A stretch of 64,000 bases of DNA from Chimonanthus salicifolius (lineage: Eukaryota; Streptophyta; Magnoliopsida; Laurales; Calycanthaceae). Numbering within the stretch: the first letter of the stretch is position 1; the number at the start of each line of letters is the position of its first letter. The notes below the pieces were generated by a model. It was not told where the DNA came from, did not search any database, and saw only the letters and a list, made by a program, of their open reading frames with translations. This document shows, one piece after another, positions 58,473 through 64,000 of the stretch. Location of the stretch: the NCBI GenBank assembly GCA_013350335.1, contig CM023540.1:23725175-23789174 (forward strand). Reading direction: 5' to 3'. The position numbers and the translations under genes were made by a program.

Positions 58473-60531
58473 CTTCTTCTTTTCCTTTTTATTTTTCTTT
58501 TTTATAATCTCTTTTTATCTTTTTCTTTTTTCAAAAACCCATTTGTAAAATATATATATAAATAATAATTTTATTTTATAAAATTCTTTTCAGTTCCCTT
58601 TCTGTTTTCTTAATGATTGGAGTAAGTATCATTCAAAACAGAAAGGGTAACTCTCCGAGATATAAACGAAGTATCAGTGCAGCAGGGGTAAAAACTGGCA
58701 CAGCGGACAAACGGAGAAATGTGCCCAGGCCCACATCTCGGGCCAAGACTGAAGACCCAAAATAAACAAAATAAGCCCATGTCCCGGGCCAAGCATGAAA
58801 ACTAAGGGACAAAACGGGATGAATTTAGTTACAAAAGAGGAGAATATACTGGTTGTGATATCTTGAATGGTCTCAGACCAAAGCAAACCCAACCGGTCTT
58901 TTCGAGCCATGTGAATATTGTCCTTTCTCCAACAGTAGAAGATGTTGCAGACGCAGCCCATACTGAATTATGAAAGCAAGAGTTCTTTGAATTCTTAAGA
59001 GCATATCAATCTGGGGGTCGATCCAGACATCAAGATGAGTGAAGGTGCGATCGTTGGTGGAGTAACTACCACCAATAGCATGAGAAGCAAAAGTTCCAAC
59101 GAACTTATCGAGAACCTGAAGTCAACCCCGTATTATGAATGTGCAGTGGAGAAGATGAAGTTTTGATTCAGAAGAAGGGACAGAGTCCATCATAGGAGAA
59201 AATCTTCCGTTTCCAGGCTAGGCAAAAAGTAGAACGAGGCAAATCCGGAATGCTTGTTAATACATCCTGGAAAGGCTAATCCACTCTGGATCTTAGAGAG
59301 AATGGGGGCAACGAAACCAATGTGGAGGAGATAGAAAAGCAACCATTTTCATCTCCGGTCTTGGGGCATCTGGATCTCAACAGTCCCCAGATAACCTCTA
59401 CACGATGAGAAGAAGGAGGAGGCAAGACGTGGCAACTATCTCTGATAAATTAATTGACCAAGATTTGTCTTCCAAGGCCCAAATCACATATGGGCATCGA
59501 TAGAATAGGCTCTCTCTATGTGTTATAAAAAGAATAGAGGGGCTATTTAGACTTTTTTTTTTTAAAAAGAGGTACTTTATTTCAAAATTTTATATGAAAA
59601 TTATCATTTTATCTCTCAATTTACAAAAAAAATATAATTCCTCAACACAAAACTTAGGGGTATGATAATAATTTCATACAAAATTTTAAAATGTGGTGTT
59701 TTTTAAAAAACAGTGAGGTGTCTAAATAATCAAGTGGTGTTTCAAGCCCACATGACGGGACACGGTGAATAGAACTCTAGATGCATCTAGATTCTTGCAA
59801 ATTACATACATCCAGTTAGTATGTGATTCAAACTTAGGACCTCCATTGGCATATTGAGCTGTACATTATTACCTTATACACTTAGGTAAAGGATCCTTAT
59901 TTGTTGGACCTTCTTTAATTCAATATCTTATCCACAAAAATATCATAGTTAATTAATCAGATTATATTTTTAAAGATCTTAAATTTTTAATACTTTAAAT
60001 TATTTTTTAATTTTTTAATTTATAATATTTTAAAAATATAATTTAATTAATTCATTTACAATTATTACTTTTATAAATAATATGGTCCAATGAGTCTGTT
60101 ACGATTTTTTATTTAAGTGCGTGCAAAGGTGAACATTATTATACGTGTATGAATGATTAACAAGTAAATATGAGGGCTTACTTAGAGGGTTTTTTGAGAA
60201 CCCTTCCTTGACCCCAATCCAAAGTCCAAACTAAGCCTAAGAGAGGGAGGCGAGAGGCGAGAGGAGTGGGAAGAGAGAGGTACCTGAGAGGAGAAGCGAG
60301 GGAAGAGAAATGCCGTTTGTAAGATGGTTTTGTTCAAACCCTAACGGCGACAAATGGCTTGTACTTTCGACGTTTGTTGAAGTCAAATCAGGCCCAGCCG
60401 ATGTCTGGATCCAACAGTGACGATTCAGAGTTTACGAAACTACCGGACCCCTTTTCTCTCATTTTCCTCCTCCAGAAGATAACTGAGGAACAACAAACCT
60501 CTCTCTCCCCAATTCCGTGTACCTCTGGCCT
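58473..60531. other. Region between the Copia element and the PPR gene
   Basis: 58600-59480 has somewhat higher GC. Its minus strand gives fragments faintly like a LINE zinc-binding/RT tail, but frames are broken and I do not call it. A MITE-like element lies at 59527-59740. 60240-60531, purine-rich then CT-rich, is probably the PPR gene promoter and 5' UTR. Confidence 0.5.
59527..59740. mobile_element. Possible relative of the 34867 Mutator-type MITE
   Basis: The left end GGGGCTATTTAGAC and the right end GGTGTCTAAATAATC resemble the inverted ends of the element at 34867-35056, with similar size and AT-rich interior. No target duplication found. Confidence 0.4.
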
Positions 60532-63168
60532 ATGGATTTCAGAATTCCAACATCTCTCAACACCATTTCCAAGCTCCTTTCCGTCTCTCGCTTCTTATCC
60601 TTCTCCCCTCTCTCTTTATCCTGTTCTCCCTCTCCTTCTCCTTCCCTTTCCCCAAAACACGAGCATCAGCAGCCTCTTCAGCAGCAGCATCCATACGACC
60701 AAGACCCAGATCAGGTTCTTCTTCTCAAACAGGTATTGATTACAATATTCTCAAAATCATCTCTTGACGTTTCAAAATCGAAAGAAACTGTGACCCATTT
60801 GTCGCCCCATATCTTTGATCTCCTCTTTGTCGAAATCCGACCATCTGTTAATCCGAAGACTGCTTTACAGTTCTTTTCCTTTGCGTCTGACTGTTGTGGT
60901 TTCAAATTCACGCTTAAATCATATTGTACGCTCATAAGGATTCTCCTCAAATCTGGTCTCATCTCACCTGCCCGCTTGATTCTCATCCGGCTCATCGATC
61001 AGAAGCTCTCCATCCTGTTAAAAAATCCGTCAAAAGCTCATATTGAGATTGCCAGACTGGTTATTGATACAGATGTAGATGCCCGTGTTGAATCAACAAT
61101 GGCAATTGATTTGTTGATTCATGTTTACTGCTCGCAGTTCAGGTCATGGGCGGTGGAATTTGCTTTTGATGTGTTTCGGGTGTGTGCAGGGGAGTGCATG
61201 TTTCCGTCACTCAAGACATGTAATTTTCTGCTGAATTCACTTGTGAAGGTGAATGAGTTTGATAAGTGTAATGAGGTGTTTGAGATAATGTCTCAATCCG
61301 TGACTCCGGATGTGTACTCGTTTGGTGCTGTGATAAATGGGTCTTGCAAGGGAGGGAAAGTTGAGAATGCAATCAAATTGTTTTTGAAAATGGAGCAGTT
61401 AAGGATCCCACCGAGTGTTGTTATTTATAATACTCTGATTGATGGTCTCTGCAAGAGTGGGGATTTGGATGAAGCTGTTAGGTTCAAAGAGAAGATGATT
61501 GGCAATTCTATAAAGCCCACTATCATCACTTACGGTGCTCTTATAAATGGCATGGTGAAATTGGAGAGATTTCAGGATGCAGGTTCTGTTTTGAATGAGA
61601 TGTTGGAAAAAAGGATTGCCCCAAATGTGGTTGTTTATAACACGCTAATTGATGGGTATTGTAAAGTTGGGAATTTGAGAAAGGCATCTGAGTTATGGGA
61701 TGAGATGCTGCATAAAGGGGTCAACCCAAATTCTGTTACATATAATTCATTTATACAGGGTTTATGTAAATGTGGTCAGATGGAAAGAGCTGAATTTTTT
61801 TTAGAGGAAGTGTTATCACGAGGCATTATTGTGAATGCTGATGCATTTAATTCAATTTTACATTGGCATTGTTTGAAATTGAGGTTCGACTCTGCCGTTC
61901 GGCTCTTTAGGGAAATGATGCTGAGGAACTTACGACCTAATGATGCTATTCTGACAGAGCTAATTGATGGGCTTTGTAAAGAGGGAAGGCATCAAGAGGG
62001 AAAGGAGATTTGGTTTAAGATGTCGGAGAAAGGGTATGCTGTTAACACTGTAACTTGCAATGCTTTGATTCATGGGCTTTGCAGGATGGGCAATATGCAA
62101 GAAGCAGTTAGGCTTCTCAATGATATGCTTGAGAGAGGTTTGGCCTTGGATCGTGTCACATACAACACACTAATCTTGGGATGTTGCAAAGGGGGAAAGG
62201 TGGAAGAGGGGTTTAAATTGAAAGATGATATGCTTAAACGGGGACTGAAACCAGATGCTTATACTTACAATGCACTGATACACGGGCTATGCAATTTGGG
62301 AAAGATGGAGGAGGCTCTTAGGCTCTGGAATGAGAGCAAGAGAGACGGTTTGGTACCTGATATTTTTATGTATAGTGTGATGATTGATGGCTATTGCAAG
62401 ATTTATAAGATTTTTGAAGCAGAAAATCTTTTCAAGGAGTTGGTTGCTCAGAAAATACAGCCCAATGATGTTATCCATAACACACTAATTGCTGGATACT
62501 GTAAAGTTGGAAATATGGGTGAAGCTTTGAGAATTCTTGCTGAAATGAGAAGCAACAACACTGGACCGACTGTTGTGACATATTCTTCCGTTATAAATGG
62601 GATGTGTAGAATTGGCCGTGTTGAAGAGGCTGCAGATTTTCTGATTCAAATGAGAAAAGAGGGCTTGAAACCCAATGTTGTCTGCTATACAGCATTGATT
62701 GGTGGGTATTGTAAGCAGGGCCAGATGGAGGGAGCAAAGAACGTCTTGCAGGAAATGTGTGAGGATGGCATAGCTCCAAATAAGATTACCTATACTGTCA
62801 TGATTGATGGGTACTGTAAAGTGGGTAACCTCAACCAAGCAGTTAAGCTTTTAGATGAAATGGTTCAGAGTGGCACTGTTCCAGATGTTGTGACTTATAA
62901 TACATTGATTAATGGATTTTGTAAGGAAAGGAAAATGGAAGAGGCATTTGAGGTATGTGATCAGATGTCTCGAAATGGCTTAATATTGGATGAAGTTTCA
63001 TATACTACGTTGGTTCATGGGTTGTGTATCTCTGGCTGCTCAAGAGAAGCTAATTTGATATCTGAGAACCTTATCGAACGGGGCCTGGTCCCATCGCATA
63101 TGAGGTTATTCATATCCACCGTTGAGCATTCAAGTCTTACCCAGCCATCTCTAGCAAGAGATGACTAA
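60532..63168 (+). CDS. P-class pentatricopeptide repeat protein, At4g19440-like, organelle-targeted
   Basis: Intronless frame of 878 residues. I chose the ATG at 60532 (MDFRIPTSLNTIS); the frame is open a few codons upstream but lacks another ATG. The first ~60 residues are rich in Ser, Pro and Leu with few acids, suggesting a plastid or mitochondrial presequence. A conserved pre-repeat region follows (PHIFDLLFVEIRPSVNPKTA, SYCTLIRILLKSG, LLIHVYCSQF). Then come 18 near-continuous 35-residue PPR motifs (typical unit VVTYNTLIDGYCKVGNL) starting at about residue 223, without E or DYW domains, so it is a P-class RNA-binding protein rather than an editing factor. The family binds single-stranded organelle RNA and affects its stability, processing or translation. 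Overall similarity is, from memory, to Arabidopsis At4g19440 (annotated chloroplastic). Confidence 0.92.
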   Translation: MDFRIPTSLNTISKLLSVSRFLSFSPLSLSCSPSPSPSLSPKHEHQQPLQQQHPYDQDPDQVLLLKQVLITIFSKSSLDVSKSKETVTHLSPHIFDLLFVEIRPSVNPKTALQFFSFASDCCGFKFTLKSYCTLIRILLKSGLISPARLILIRLIDQKLSILLKNPSKAHIEIARLVIDTDVDARVESTMAIDLLIHVYCSQFRSWAVEFAFDVFRVCAGECMFPSLKTCNFLLNSLVKVNEFDKCNEVFEIMSQSVTPDVYSFGAVINGSCKGGKVENAIKLFLKMEQLRIPPSVVIYNTLIDGLCKSGDLDEAVRFKEKMIGNSIKPTIITYGALINGMVKLERFQDAGSVLNEMLEKRIAPNVVVYNTLIDGYCKVGNLRKASELWDEMLHKGVNPNSVTYNSFIQGLCKCGQMERAEFFLEEVLSRGIIVNADAFNSILHWHCLKLRFDSAVRLFREMMLRNLRPNDAILTELIDGLCKEGRHQEGKEIWFKMSEKGYAVNTVTCNALIHGLCRMGNMQEAVRLLNDMLERGLALDRVTYNTLILGCCKGGKVEEGFKLKDDMLKRGLKPDAYTYNALIHGLCNLGKMEEALRLWNESKRDGLVPDIFMYSVMIDGYCKIYKIFEAENLFKELVAQKIQPNDVIHNTLIAGYCKVGNMGEALRILAEMRSNNTGPTVVTYSSVINGMCRIGRVEEAADFLIQMRKEGLKPNVVCYTALIGGYCKQGQMEGAKNVLQEMCEDGIAPNKITYTVMIDGYCKVGNLNQAVKLLDEMVQSGTVPDVVTYNTLINGFCKERKMEEAFEVCDQMSRNGLILDEVSYTTLVHGLCISGCSREANLISENLIERGLVPSHMRLFISTVEHSSLTQPSLARDD

Positions 63169-64000
63169 TGAGATATGTTGGTGTGCTAGAATTTTCTTTG
63201 CAAAACGGTGTTCTTTAGGTACTGAACATATATGATCTGAAGAACAATCTTGTTCCGCTCAGTAATTGTACATTTGAGTCATTTCATAAATATTGAGAGT
63301 TGGAATATCTTTTATGATGGGCCAGTCAGAAGCTGCGAAGATCAATATTCATGAGAGGTCGACCAGTGTTAACAGGTTAGAATCCTTTGAGAATGTGTAT
63401 CTATTATGAATTTCTAAAACCTGAATTGTATTCTCTTCTTTTATATATATTATATATTTCGTTTATTTATGATTTTGGCTTACTTTTTTCAGGCCTTTTT
63501 TTGGTTGGATGAAGAATGGATGGAACTGACATTTTCTGGTTTCATAATTGCCTGAAATGAGGTATTCTTTGTTTTACATTCTCTTTGCTTATATTGCGTG
63601 TTCAATGTCTCTTAGTATAATCTTAGGTTCCCTTCTTTTTAGTTACTAAAGTTGAAAGTATTTTGTAATCTGCCTATCCTCATTTAGTGATGTGCTTAGA
63701 ACAGTACTGAACTTACACAAAAGGGTCTTTAACAAAATGGTGTCGTAACATTTGATTAAAAGCTAAAGTTCTTTATAGAGCATTTACAAAATTTTGGCTT
63801 GGGAGATTAAACAGGTCCATACAGACATATACAGATAGAGACCACTTCTTTCAACCTAATCTCTCCCTGCAACTTTTCCTTCATTTCCTTAATTTTTTGG
63901 AGACAAACCTTAGTAGCAGTCAAGGAGGCTTGCTGGAGTGCACCATAGCTGGCCTAGATCATTGAGGACAATCAATGTGTCCAGTGCACATTGAGCCAGC
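63169..64000 (+). other. 3' flank of the PPR gene
   Basis: Probable 3' UTR in AT-rich sequence. AACAG|GTTAGAA near 63376 could be a 3' UTR splice donor, as some PPR genes have 3' UTR introns, but nothing proves it. No further gene begins before the window ends. Confidence 0.4.

Noticed and set aside
58600..59480. LINE zinc-binding/RT remnant on the minus strand
   Set aside because: Only faint resemblance (an aromatic/ERT-like stretch), several frame changes; not supportable by eye.
60517..60531. PPR start five codons earlier
   Set aside because: It would be a GTG codon; the first ATG in frame is at 60532.

Overview
This is nuclear DNA from a flowering plant. The genes have long introns with GT-AG borders, encode plant-specific proteins (violaxanthin de-epoxidase, an expanded P-class PPR protein), and sit among plant retrotransposons, hAT elements, SINEs and MITEs in an AT-rich background. 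Introns of 4 to 8.5 kb full of transposons suggest a fairly large genome, but I cannot name the species. Layout: 1-3084 is repeat-rich intergenic DNA. 3085-6607 (minus) is gamma-tubulin complex component 3, with two single-base insertions that break the frame. 9954-23967 (minus) is a three-exon gene for a Bot1p/mS35-type mitochondrial protein (GCD1-like). Its intron 2 holds a SINE and a 2.1 kb inverted-repeat element. Its 8.5 kb intron 1 holds a complete hAT transposon (15129-19037) with an intact transposase, plus LINE and LTR-retrotransposon debris. 26940-31136 (minus) is a five-exon violaxanthin de-epoxidase gene with an 804 bp TRIM retrotransposon in intron 3 and probably a distant non-coding first exon near 33.8 kb. 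32.3-35.1 kb carries a SINE and two MITEs with target-site duplications. 35270-40316 is a decayed Copia element with one LTR, sandwiched between two copies of a ~230 bp flank. 42005-51415 (minus) is an eight-exon cytosolic ribulose-phosphate 3-epimerase gene with a 5-nt microexon and a GC-AG intron. 52529-58467 is a young Copia element with matching LTRs, a 5-bp target duplication and an uninterrupted 1441-codon gag-pol. 60532-63168 (plus) is an intronless PPR protein gene resembling Arabidopsis At4g19440. The host genes do not form a pathway. They serve microtubule nucleation, mitochondrial translation, the xanthophyll cycle, the pentose phosphate pathway and organelle RNA metabolism. I found no previously undescribed multi-gene system. 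The most notable features are the RPE microexon, the one-LTR Copia with a long flank duplication, the potentially autonomous hAT and Copia elements, the TRIM in VDE, and the double frameshift in GCP3. All exon borders were worked out by eye from reading frame, family similarity and splice consensus, without transcript evidence.
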